The translations under genes were made by a program, and so were the position numbers. A stretch of DNA of 64,000 nucleotides, from NCBI GenBank assembly GCA_916048095.2, contig OU696575.1, forward strand, positions 7,206,001 through 7,270,000, given 5' to 3'. Each line of letters starts with the position of its first letter. Positions within the stretch are counted from its first letter, which is position 1. This document shows positions 43,260-53,212 of this stretch, in pieces. The notes beneath the pieces were generated by a model that saw only the letters and a program-made list of their open reading frames with translations, did not search any database and was not told where the DNA came from. This DNA is from Sacculina carcini (taxonomy: Eukaryota > Arthropoda > Thecostraca > Sacculinidae).

Positions 43260-44120
43260 CTATTTGTGAGCACACACGTTCGCCTTATGACCCGGTTTGG
43301 AGCATCGAAAACATACTGGTGTTTTCAGCTCGGGTGGTGTAGTAGTAGTGTTGGCATCCGAGCTGCCAGACGCTGTTGAAGCACGCGTGTCGTTTAACTT
43401 TTTACGAGACGTTTCTGGGCCCACACGATTCACGGTTTTTGTGGTGTCGTACACGGTCTCCTTGCCTACTCTGGCCGCTTCTTCGACTTCCAAGGCAATT
43501 GTGATTGCTTTGGAGAAATTGAGCTCATCATCCTGTACCTTGAAGAGAGCTTTGAGAACCGCCTCGTTGTTGACACTGCATATGAAACGAGTGCGCAGCG
43601 CCTCATCTTGTGCATCTTTGATCGCAGAAAAATCACATGTAACCGCGTCATGGCAAATACGCGCGGCTAATTCTTGTATTGTTTCTCCCGGGTTTCTTTG
43701 CATGTTCGACCAGAATCTGAATCGTTCCCGTATGACAAACTTTTTCGGGTTGAACTGATCCTCCATGAAAGCAGTGATCTCGCTCACCGTCAGCTCATTT
43801 ATGTCTTTTGGAGGACTTTTCTGTCGAGCCAAATTGGACAGTAGCTTGTATGTGGACGGCGATTGATTGGTTAGAAAAACCTGCGCTTGCTTGCCTTCAG
43901 CAATGGAGTGTGCACCAAGAAATGTCTGAAATCTGGACCAATAGTCCGACCATAACTCCGCACTAGCGTCAAACGCCGCAAAATTAGACACAGCCTCAGT
44001 ATTACCAGCATTTTGTGAAACCCCTGATGTCAGCAGTGCTTGTGTAAGCAGTGTCATCTGTTGTTGCTGTTGTAACAGCTGTTCCTGCATCAACTTCAGT
44101 ACCTCCTGTAGATCGGCCAT
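43260..44120 (-). CDS. Gag of gypsy element
   Basis: This 286-aa structural protein starts MADLQEVLKLMQEQLLQQQQQ with a Gln-rich helix, followed by the capsid-like region (WSDYWSRFQTFLGAH, FWSNMQRNPGETIQELAARI). It closes with one zinc knuckle, CFRCSKPGHKANVC, just before TAG at 43260-43262. Beyond the stop, in the same frame, a second knuckle CRYCQKKGHLEAAC follows. The stop therefore falls between the two knuckles of what reads as a continuous gag-pol frame. Confidence 0.9.
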   Translation of the reverse strand: MADLQEVLKLMQEQLLQQQQQMTLLTQALLTSGVSQNAGNTEAVSNFAAFDASAELWSDYWSRFQTFLGAHSIAEGKQAQVFLTNQSPSTYKLLSNLARQKSPPKDINELTVSEITAFMEDQFNPKKFVIRERFRFWSNMQRNPGETIQELAARICHDAVTCDFSAIKDAQDEALRTRFICSVNNEAVLKALFKVQDDELNFSKAITIALEVEEAARVGKETVYDTTKTVNRVGPETSRKKLNDTRASTASGSSDANTTTTPPELKTPVCFRCSKPGHKANVCAHK

Positions 44121-44311
44121 CTCGCTATCGGTAATATTGCCCTTTACGTAAGTACAATATTTTAGCGAAATTGACAGAGCAGTAATTGAAATGCACGTTG
44201 AAAAATTACGTTGTATGTAGAAACACGCAAAATTAAATGCAGAACCAACAAAACACGTCGAAAAACTTCAGAAACAAATCAGCAAATTTCCAGATTTTTC
44301 ACACATCCAGA

Positions 44312-44330
44312 AATCCCATCCTCGTCGCCA
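44312..44330 (-). other. primer-binding site, tRNA-Ser(GCT) 3' end
   Basis: Minus strand TGGCGACGAGGATGGGATT lies 2 nt from the LTR. Its complement ends ...CCTCGTCGCCA, which is the 3' end of animal tRNA-Ser(GCT) plus CCA as I recall it. This is a conventional primer site, unlike the lineage-A elements. Confidence 0.85.
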
Positions 44331-44332
44331 TT

Positions 44333-44536
44333 TGTTACAACGTAGGTTCTCAGAATCTGGAAACGCAGGTTCTCAATCACAACCTTTAATACACAATCAC
44401 AGAATATTCATACACTCGTAGTTTTCGTAATCACAACGTAAACAAAAACCCACTCTCTCAGCCGAAACTCCACAATACCATATGTGCGCAACGTTTGTCG
44501 CCCAATATTTTATATGGAGTTGTCAGCTCCATAACA
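44333..44536 (-). repeat. 5' LTR of the gypsy element
   Basis: Identical to 39674-39877 as far as I can compare by eye, and followed on the right by the second AATAT. Confidence 0.95.
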
Positions 44537-44659
44537 AATATATTCATGTAGATACGTTATATTTATATTGTCTTGTGATACCAGACTTTTTTCTAAAGGT
44601 ATGATATTTGTAGTCTTCTCAGTACAATATCAACTAATTTTGTTCATTCTGTGTATCAG

Positions 44660-44821
44660 TGGAGATTATCTTGGCGCGTACGAGACTATGCGTCGTCACC
44701 GGGTGGACTTGAATCTGCTGGTCGACCATAATCCTGCTGTCTTTCTGCGGCGTTGTGACGACATTTGCGCCACACTATCGCCACGTGGCGACTGGCTCTG
44801 TGTGTTTCTCAGCGATCTCAG
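44660..44821 (+). CDS. ELP1: ELP1, window exon 5
   Basis: The exon reads GDYLGAYETMRRHRVDLNLL then VDHNPAVFLRRCDDI. This matches the ELP1 segment that begins the alpha-solenoid after the propellers (in human [23 protein letters not shown]-type sequence). It starts after TATCAG at 44659 and supplies the third base of the exon 4 codon. It ends CAG|GTAGCC after two bases of a codon. A gypsy element lies 123 bp upstream of it. Confidence 0.93.
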
Positions 44822-45820
44822 GTAGCCATGTATCTAGCGATAATGCTCCTAGTCGAGTAACTATAACGTTCACTTTAGGCATGATTGACTAGGGGTTATA
44901 TTCCCTGGCGAACTGAAACGGTTTGTCCGTTTGCGGAGTGACAGGTTTTGTGTTGCGCAACCGTGCAGTTTTCTGTGTTGGTCGTGATTGCATTGACCTG
45001 TATGGAACTGGTCTGACCTGTGTTGTGCCAGCCAGAGCAGTGAGGTTGTGTTCATGCTAGATTACACGCGAACATACATTTCGCTGTTTTGTTCAAACGC
45101 GTAATTATGTTATTGTTTGATATATACGTGTAGTTAGGATAAAAAATATATTGCCGGACCACGAGGGAGCGCACACAGTGTAAATACAGGCATACATCAA
45201 CCCCGACCACACTTACGATCGGTCGCACACAACTAGTCTCGCACGTGCATCGAAACATACGCGCATATACATACAGTCAGCCAAAAGAAACGAGCACGAA
45301 GCACACTCTCTAACACACACTCAACTTCTAACACTAAACAGTCGCATATGCACACACACACACATATACACACATACACACACAACTAACATACACAGAG
45401 CCACACGTAACACACATGTAAACACACTATACTACAATATGTGTCTTGAGATCCCGCTTAGAATATTTTGGTGTTGTTAATGTTTGTTTCAATTATTTGA
45501 GGAATCACCTATGCAATGTATAATGTAATGTCGTATATTAAAACGACCTTTGTTTTATGATCTGAATATGCGTATGCGCATACGCGTTTGCGTGCATTAA
45601 CTTGAGGGCGTTGATGCCAGATTCTATTGGTCATTTTCCCTAATATCCAATTCATCTAAAAGGAATAGCATAGTTTTTATTCTAGCAATGGTTTTGAGAT
45701 GCTCAATTTGTATATGAGTAACGTTATTATTGTACCGTTTCTATGAAGAGACTGCTAATATATACGTGTGTATGCGTGTATGTGTGCCGGTGTGTGTTTG
45801 TGTCTATATTGACGCACCAG
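44822..45820. other. intron, no gene
   Basis: CACA-rich at 45290-45430 and AT-rich elsewhere, ending in a TG-rich tract (45765-45810) before the exon 6 acceptor. No transposon is recognised. Confidence 0.5.
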
Positions 45821-46116
45821 AGATGAAGACGTGAGGCAGAGCCATTACGCCGAATACTACAGCCAAACGGACTATCTGACGTATGCATCAAGCCGCACTC
45901 ACTTTATTGGTGACTCACAGACGTCGGCTGCGGCGTCGACCGTGATGTCCGCTGACAAGGTGAATACGGTTTGCCGTCGCGTGCGCCAGAGTCTGCTGCG
46001 AGAGCACAACCTGGCGACGACCACTGTGTCGCTAGCGCTGCCCGCCATCACCAGCTGGGTTTGCCAGCGGCCGCCCGACGTCGAAGCAGCTCTACAGTTT
46101 GTCGGCAGTCTGTCAG
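45821..46116 (+). CDS. ELP1: ELP1, window exon 6
   Basis: The exon reads DEDVRQSHYAEYY..., corresponding to the EEDVTKTMY-type block of ELP1, then VNTVCRRVRQSLL and PPDVEAALQFVGSLSG (compare the TPELEIVLQKVHEL block). It starts after CACCAG at 45820, completing the split arginine codon, and ends TCAG|GTGACA with one base of a codon. It is GC-rich, unlike its flanks. Confidence 0.92.
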
Positions 46117-46600
46117 GTGACATATTGTCATATTTTACCGTGTGCGCGCAGAACGCCGTGGGATTGCAAGACTGAAGCTTTCGCTGTCTCATCATCATCA
46201 TCAATGTATTGGTCCTCCATAAAATGGTTCTTAAAGCCAATTTACTCGATTTTCACACCCGACACACACATGACACCAGTGCACTTATTGGTTACACACG
46301 ACACCTGAAGTGAAACCGAAAAGGTAAATGGTAAAATATTAAAAAGTAAAGAGTGCAGTTTAATCGGTGATTAATTGATAAGACGGATCGCAATGTAATA
46401 ATATGTCATGGCAGTGAAGATATCAATTAAGCGGAAGTTATCCGATTGTAGACTGAAATGGTGCGACAAATGAACTGTCTTACAGAATGAACTGCACATG
46501 AAGCTTAGTTTTGCAGCTGATTTCTCTTTCATACCAACGTGGGTCGCCCGAGTTTGTCGATGGGAGACATCACAACGGTGCCGGAACATGGACTTATAAT
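46117..46600. other. intron, no gene
   Basis: AT-rich, with nothing recognised. Confidence 0.5.
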
Positions 46601-46609
46601 GTAATATAA

Positions 46610-47740
46610 TATAATGTAATTATAATATGGACTTGAGGATAAGTGGCGACTTCTCATTGTAAAGGGTTCTTTTGACAGCCGCTACATCTCTTCTGCGTTG
46701 CATGTCCTCAACTGTAGGCCACCCCAGTTCCTCTAATGCGGCGGAGACGCTGTCCCGCTTTTTCAGTCCTAAAATGAGACGGGCAGTCAATCGAAAAACT
46801 CTGGCGACTCTGGACATGTCCTGGCTGCAGGCCCCGCCACAAACTGGCAAACAGTTTCATCCGACTGATTATTTTACACAGTTCGGGGAGCGTAACACTG
46901 TGTTGGGAAAAGAGGACGCACTCGCACGAAGGACGTGGTTCTTGATCATTCGCTGCAACCTTGGTGACTGACGAGGAGAGCTGCTGTCCGACAGACATGA
47001 AGTACTCGTTGATCTTGTCAGCTTGCTTTGGCGTTATCGAGGTCTTGGGGGTTGGTCTGGACCCTTGAATAACCCGTTTTTTAATCGCTGTCCAGAAACA
47101 GGAACTGTTAGCGGCCATGCGATCGACATATAAATCCATTTGTGCGCGGCATATAGTAGATTTGACCTCATTTCTGAGCCGCCAGTAGTTGTGCAGCTCT
47201 TGTGTACCGTCACCGCTGCTTGATTAAGCAAAGCGTTCCCGCTGCCACCGCTTGTGAGCTTCGTCACGCTCTCCGCATCTCCATTATGTACTACGATTGG
47301 CTAACCCAATGGGTGACTGATTTGAGGCGCTTTTTGGATCTCTTGGGACATATTTCGTCGAGACATACGTTCCAGTTGTGCATCATACAGCTGAGCACTA
47401 CGTCAACCGATTCAGCAGCAGCCATATTCGACCAGTCCGCTAGCAGCAAATGAAGGCACAATCTGTCCCAATCCATAGGTCGCTAGGGACGTTACAGTGT
47501 CGACGGCGGCTTATTAATGCGCATCTTTCGACGAACTGCCGACACAACTGGTTGATGGTCTGCGATCTTCACAGTTGGTTCACCAGCTACTGAGCCCCGA
47601 CCCAGGTAAAGCGGGCACTTTTTGCTATATACACGACTCGCGAACATGTTGTTATCCAACGTGCGGACTACTGCGCATGCGCACACCTTGAATATCGAGT
47701 TTTGAATTATCTCACAGAAGAGAAGATGAGAACACACAAA
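46610..47740 (-). pseudogene. LINE relic, endonuclease end joined to C-terminus
   Basis: Right to left: ...VKIADHQPVVSAVRRKMRIN (endonuclease end with an ADH motif for SDH), DWDRLCLHLLLADWSNMAAA and MDLYVDRMAANSSCFWTAIKKR. KQADKINEYFMSVGQQLSSSV is the linker before RT. An abrupt jump near 46830 then leads to GLKKRDSVSAALEELGWPT, a LINE C-terminus. RT itself is deleted. Frames shift several times. Confidence 0.75.
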
Positions 47741-48057
47741 AACTCGTCATACGTATAAAATTAGGTTGTCTAAAGGATCAAAGATTCGGTCATTGTCAAC
47801 TGAGTTGCATTACAAATATAAACATAATCACTAAAAACAGGAGCAACACTAATACGGACTACTGCGCATGCGCACACCGTGAATAAGGTTGTCAATTATC
47901 TCACCGAATAAAAGATGAGAAAGCACAAACAAACTCGTCATAAATATGAAATTAAATAAAATTGTCGCATGGGTCAAAGACTCGGTAATTAGCAAACGTT
48001 TCAACTAAGATGCAGTAAACATCAAAATAATCACTAAAAACAGGAGCAACACTAATA
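47662..48057. repeat. tandem duplication, unit about 195 bp
   Basis: 47667-47855 and 47856-48057 are diverged copies. Both begin CGGACTACTGCGCATGCGCACACC and end ATCACTAAAAACAGGAGCAA (each quoted only in part: ACTGCGCATGCGCACACC). They lie at the 5' side of the LINE relic and could be its tandem 5' UTR units. Confidence 0.85.
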
Positions 48058-48339
48058 AGCTGCAGCAGCCAAAGATGACGCATGCTCAATGTTCTCAGGT
48101 GATCTAATGAGCCGAGGTACCCCAGTTCTTCGTCGTGTCGTACTCCCAGTTCTCCTGAATGTAGTGACTTCGTTTCCTCATCCACTCTTGCATGAGTTTC
48201 GTGTCCAATTATTCAATATGAACAATGTTTGTGTGTATGGTTTTGTAGATATGCACATAATGGGTGACATGAGTCTCAACAGACTCGTATACTTTTTAAG
48301 CGCCAATAGAATAATAATAAACATACGTATTATTTATAG

Positions 48340-48572
48340 ATAACGTGGACAATGACGACAAATGCTGCGAGGGGGAGAGATCAGATGGGGTGGATACTGA
48401 TAGGAATGAAATTGATGAGGTGGATGCAGGCGGCAGTGGAGACCTCACTGAAGTCGGTGAGGCTGCCCTCAACTACTTGTTGTGTCTCGTCAAGGCTGAT
48501 GAGCTGTACGACGTAGCGCTGAGTACATATCGGCTGTCACTGGTTATGACGGTGGCCGAGAGGTCACACAAG
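48340..48572 (+). CDS. ELP1: ELP1, window exon 7
   Basis: An acidic linker (DNVDNDDKCCEGERSDGV...) is followed by GEAALNYLLCLVKADELYDV and LVMTVAERSHK. This fits the ELP1 block EEALKYLLHLVDVNELYD...LVLMVAEKSQK. It starts after TATAG at 48339, completing the G|AT codon, and ends AAG|GTATAT in phase 0. The acceptor has a poor, AT-rich tract. Confidence 0.95.
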
Positions 48573-48686
48573 GTATATACACATAGAAACTCATACTTGC
48601 ATACGTATAAAAATTGTTTTTGCATGTATTCTCACACTCGGATATGCACCCACGTACACCCCTTACGCACACACACACTCACGTAT

Positions 48687-50943
48687 ATTAGACCTGTTCA
48701 AAAACGACTTTCTCTATTCTTATACCCTCCTGCACTGTTTCCTATGCTTTTTGACTTGAAAAAGCAGAAAATCACAACGATTTTAACCTAAAATATCCCT
48801 ATACCCTGCCGCATTGGACTTGAAGTGGTTGCGTCCGATACAGCAGGAAGTACGGAATATTGTCTTGCACCATGCAGTTGTTTCACCTATAACTTGTGTT
48901 AGAATTGCACTTGGAGGATAAATTGGGTATCAAATTGAAGCATTTGTTCCTGCAAAATCATTCATAGCAATTATACTCAAGGAAAAACACATCCTATTAA
49001 GTAAAAGATTCCATTTTTATGAAAAATTACAATTTATACGAAAATACATACATTATGACATTTATTATTTATTATTTAAGTATGATTTATTATTGTAATG
49101 CTAGTTAAGACCATTGCGATCTTGCGTAAACAGCAGCATGGCTTTTATCCCATCCATTCTGGCGTTGGAAGCAAATTAAACGTCTCATCGGCCTAAACAA
49201 TATACCGAAAGAATGTCAACACTTCTCTCACTTCCAGCTGGACTACAAACACCAGACCAGCTGAGCATACACAAGCTGTTCTAACTCTATTGAACCAGTT
49301 GAGCACGAGCCCCGCATGTAAACAGCACGAGACGGGCATGCAACAGATCAGTCAACAGTAGTGCTAATTTGTGCTGGTTGTAGATCTGTTCACAATAAAC
49401 GAATCCGATAAACAAATCTACAAATCCTTCAAAATAATGGATTTATGGAGGGAACTGCGAGGGAGACAGGTATATCAGAAGCAGCACCTGCAGTCACGAC
49501 ACGAGCATCACGCCGGCTTACTACAAGACCTTCAACAGCAACATTCCTGGTTGGGCCCCTTCATACATCATAAGTGGTGGCCATTTACCTACCAACAGAC
49601 AGGTGTTCCAGTACTTCTTTCATCTCCAGAAATTAACAGAAATATAGGAATGTCTTTGCTACAAGATATAGTCAGCAAAACAGTGGAAGCTGTCATTCCA
49701 TTCTGGCAGATGGACAGGATCAAGATGATGACCTAGTACAACGCCGCACAGATTTTTGTGAGACTTTACAACAACAAATAACTCCAACAAAAAGTAAAAG
49801 TGGAAAATGTGATTGGAAAGGGAAACATCGTGCATTTGTCCAATAATTGAAATATATTAATAATTGAATATACTGTTTGTCATAGGAGCTCCAGATGACA
49901 TCACGGAAATTGTGAGGAACAGGCTACTCTCAGGTGAGAACAAAGGCGAGAATATCAAGTGTTACCAAGATCAGAAAACAGAAAGGAAAGCCCGTATGTC
50001 TGGCCTGACAAGATTTTTTCATCGCGGTCCATGCAACAAGTTGAGAGGTCTACCATACTACGTCAGAGAGAAGAACATTCATTTCACGCACAACAACAAG
50101 GCGCAACAGAACGCTGGTCATTTATCATATCAGTCAAGACTACATGGAACAATTGATCCTCCCAATTATGCTGCCCTTCACTGGGATACCAAGATGTTGA
50201 GATATATCAAGGGAGAATCTACGGTTCCATCATAAGTTTTGGCAGTGATTGTCTCAGGACCACTTGCACATCTTGAAGGTAAGCTACTGGGGCTGCCATC
50301 AATAGACATCATTGCATTCTGGTCTCGTTCTGTTTGCATGCGTGATTCGTGCTCAACTGGTTCGATAGAGTTAGAAGAGCTTGTGTTATCAGATGGGCAT
50401 AGTTTGTTGTCCAGGTGGAAGTGAGGGAAGTGCTGAGTTTCTTTCGGTATATTGTTTGGGCCTATTACACGTTTAATTTGCTACTAACGCCGAAAATGGA
50501 TGCGAGAAAAGGCATGCTGCTGTTTAGGCAAGCTCACAATGGTCTCAATTAGAATTGTAATAATACATCATAATTCCAAAAATATATCAAAGGGTATGTA
50601 TCTTTGTATGAATCATGAATTTTCATCAAAAATTGTTTATTTTGCTTAATATGGTGAGTTTTTTCTTGAATAGATTTATTCTAAATGATTTTGCAGAAAC
50701 AAATGATTCAATTTGATATCCAATTTGTCCTCCAATTGGAATTGTAACACAAGTTATATGTTTATCAACTGTGCGGTGCGAGGCATAATTGCGTACTTCC
50801 TGCTGTATCGGGTGCGAAAACATTAAGTCCAATACGGCAGGGTATAGAGACAAAAATGGTTGTGATTTTCGGCCTTTTCGGGTCGCAAAGCATGGGGAAA
50901 CCGTGCGGGAGGGTATAAATATCGGATTTTTTAAGAGGTCTAA
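48687..50943 (+). mobile_element. 2.26-kb TIR DNA transposon, superfamily unassigned
   Basis: Long inverted repeats (about 300 bp each: 48687-48990 and 50640-50943) begin TTAGACCT and end AGGTCTAA. They share blocks such as ATACAGCAGGAAGTACG and AATTGG.TATCAAATTGAA. The interior carries pieces of one + strand protein. It lies in the ELP1 intron between exons 7 and 8. No clear target duplication outside TTA/TAA is seen. Confidence 0.8.
49371..50424 (+). pseudogene. degenerate transposase-like ORFs inside the TIR element
   Basis: Three consecutive + strand open pieces. 49371-49736 begins MLVVDLFTINESDKQIYKSF. 49864-50235 contains PPNYAALHWDTKMLRYIKGE. 50239-50424 contains VSGPLAHLEGKLLGLPSIDI and SCSTGSIELEELVLSD. 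The layout ALHWD.K...VSG..EGKLLG.P...STG resembles a DDE-like protein I have seen in uncharacterised invertebrate transposons, where the aspartate after HW is conserved. I cannot assign a superfamily. Stops and shifts show decay. Confidence 0.5.
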
Positions 50944-51150
50944 CGTACATTTTGACACACAGACATCGGTAAAATTGAGCTCATTGGAAATTAATTGCGT
51001 CAGTGTGGCTTATTCATTCATTTGTTATTCAGTCGTATTACACATTCCTTAACTGTGTGGGGAAGCGGGTTCGTAACTGAGTGAAGTAATCAAATCCCCT
51101 CATCTCATTCTACCTGCCTTGTGCTAAAGCTATGACTGGTCCGTGCACAG

Positions 51151-51372
51151 GATCCGAAGGAGTATGTGCCGTTTTTGAATGCTCTGCGCCGTTTACCGTC
51201 GCACTATCGCCGCTATCGTATCGACCGACATTTGGGTCGCCACGAACGAGCGTTGCGCCATCTGGTGGCGGCTGGCGACAATCATCAGCAAGAAGCGTTG
51301 CAATATATGGACGCGCACAAAATCTACCGCTTAGCTCTTACACTCTACCCGTCGGGAAGCGCTGCTTACAAG
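51151..51372 (+). CDS. ELP1: ELP1, window exon 8
   Basis: The exon begins DPKEYVPFLNALRRLPSHYR, the strongly conserved DPKEY.PFLN block of ELP1. RHLGRHERALRHLVAAG and LALTLYPSGSAAYK (compare the ALKLYSP...Y block) follow. Phase is 0 at both ends: it starts after GCACAG at 51150 and ends AAG|GTAACC. It belongs to the TPR-like alpha-solenoid. Confidence 0.97.
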
Positions 51373-51379
51373 GTAACCG

Positions 51380-51750
51380 TGCTAGTTGATTTACATGAAA
51401 TGTCCATGTTTCATCGTCTGGCAAATGTTCTAATGAATGGACTTTATTATTTAGAGAAAGATCAGCAAAAAATGCGGGTTTTTTCCTGACTTCTGTAAGG
51501 AAGATGTGGTAAGTTTTTGATTCTGTATCTGCTTTTTTCTTTGTGAAAAATTCGTTTGTATAATCATAAATGCTCAGGTATGAAAAAATTTATAAAAGGG
51601 GTGCATGTTCGTTTAAAAAGGTTAATTATACCATAGTTGGTCGCTTTCAATCACAAATGTTCAACTATAATGCATTTTTGAGGCAACAAATAATTGTGTT
51701 TTACTTTTTCTAGTTCATATTACCTTTAATAGGTCAATTACGCATATCGC
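51380..51750. repeat. dispersed repeat, second copy at about 32985-33390
   Basis: The two stretches share long blocks, including TTCGTTTGTATAATCA, AAATGCTCAGGTAT, TTCAACTATAAT and GGCAACAAATAATTGTGT. The other copy lies inside the THAP-type transposon just left of the nested mariner. This one is therefore probably a fragment of that transposon family, here in the short intron between exons 8 and 9. Confidence 0.8.
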
Positions 51751-52107
51751 TATTTGACTGTACTAGTCTCGCATCGTTCCTACTTCATATTTTTGTTTTA
51801 TCATATCGGCTCCAATGATTCATGACTCTAATAAATCATGATTATATTTGTGATTATATTGATATCTAGTTTGACTGTTTTATTTGCGCTTTATTTACGT
51901 GTTTTTGCGCTGTGTCTTTTCTGTTCCATTTAGCGTAAACGTGTGACAGTTTCATTTTTGTCTGAATTTGTGTTACATTCGTGCCGTTGTTGTCCAGACT
52001 GTGTGCTAAAGCAAGTGTATGTTCCTGAGCATCCTGACGTGTTTATGTGTGTATGTGTCGCTGTGTGTATTTGTGTGTGTGTCTGTATTTGCATGGCTAC
52101 ATCACAG

Positions 52108-52295
52108 GCTGTGTGCGCTGCGTACGCCGATCATCTAGCTTCCAGTGGCGACGGCAAGGGCTCAACGGTCGGTGCTCTGTGGCAGGCGGGCGTGTACTAC
52201 TGCCGCGCCGGTGCACAGACCACCGCCGTCGACGTGTTCCGGCGCGCGGGCGCGTGGCGTGACTGCCTGCACACAGCGACGGTCGCCGGCATGCG
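52108..52295 (+). CDS. ELP1: ELP1, window exon 9
   Basis: The exon reads AVCAAYADHLASSGDGKGST then GVYYCRAGAQTTAVDVFRRA and GAWRDCLHTATVAGM. This fits the ELP1 segment around AYGEHL...AGLMFARCGAHEKAL...GNWKQAL. It starts in phase 0 after ATCACAG at 52107, preceded by a TG-rich tract. It ends GCG|GTTACT after two bases (CG), and the first base of the next exon (A) completes arginine. GT at 52296 is weak but is the one that keeps phase. Confidence 0.85.
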
Positions 52296-52319
52296 GTTAC
52301 TGCGCCACACAGACTGACA

Positions 52320-53165
52320 GACAAACGCATATACAGGGGGTCCCGGTAATTCGACGGATAAGCGGCTGTCCATCATTGGTCGAATCGTGAAACTGTTCTC
52401 CCATAGGAATACATTATAATTAGGGGGATAGGGACCGTCCTTCAACCCAGACCCCCAAAATATCACTAAAATCTCAGACTAAATAAATAATATTAAAGGC
52501 TTCGTTTATACGTATCTAAAAAAATTATCTAACACAGCTGCTGCACAGTAAATTTTTGGAAATATAAACGCTCGCAAAAAACTTTTATTCAAAGATAAAT
52601 CCACATCTCTCATACACATATATGTATGTGTTAACACTGAGCTAAATATATGAAGAAAATATATAGAAAACTAAATAAGTACAAACTATTTGTTCATGTA
52701 TTCACACAAACAATGAAAACAAAACCTGAAAACGCACAAATAGTATCACGCCAAGTTGACAAGTAATACTTAGAACTAATGTGATTAAGTAATCGAATAT
52801 CTTGCAATTTAAATTAATGCGGGCGTAACAACTGAAATACATTGCGAACCGGAATGCTGAATTACAAGTGAGAAAATATTGGAAGTACCACAGACAATAT
52901 ATCCGTTTTGATACTCAGACATTGCGCGCGTTCGGAATGCTGTCTACGCAATCAGAGAAAAATATCAAAGTAGCTATTGTGAGATTAGCGTACCATTAAT
53001 CTGAATAAGCGAAATGCCCAAAGTAATTAAACAATCAATATATACATACTTGAATGACGTTGAAACCAGGCTTCACGTTGTAAACAATCTTGGTGCAAAA
53101 ACCACATCCGTAACGTGTGCGCCGTAGAGCGCCAACATATACATTTAATGTCACGTACTTCTCTA
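52320..53165. other. intron, AT-rich; possible transposon end
   Basis: At 52334 ACAGGGGGTCCCGGTAATTCGAC looks like a Tc1/mariner-type end (quoted part GGGGGTCCCGGTAATTCG), but no partner end was found. The rest is AT-rich. The right side (about 53100-53165) may be the 3' LTR of the next element. Confidence 0.4.
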
Positions 53166-53212
53166 CGCCCCCCAAGTCGACGTTATGCGGAGATTGATTA
53201 TGAAGTAGGACA

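Larger units (their letters stand above)
39674..44536 (-). mobile_element. complete Ty3/gypsy LTR retrotransposon, recent
   Basis: Two 204-bp LTRs (39674-39877 and 44333-44536), which I read as identical, start TGTTACAACG and end CTCCATAACA. They are flanked by a 5-bp duplication AATAT. The interior holds gag, then pol in the same frame separated by one TAG. It lies antisense to ELP1 and ends 123 bp before exon 5. Confidence 0.97.

Noticed and set aside
52334..52360. Tc1-like transposon end
   Set aside because: Only one end was found and no transposase nearby; kept only as a remark.
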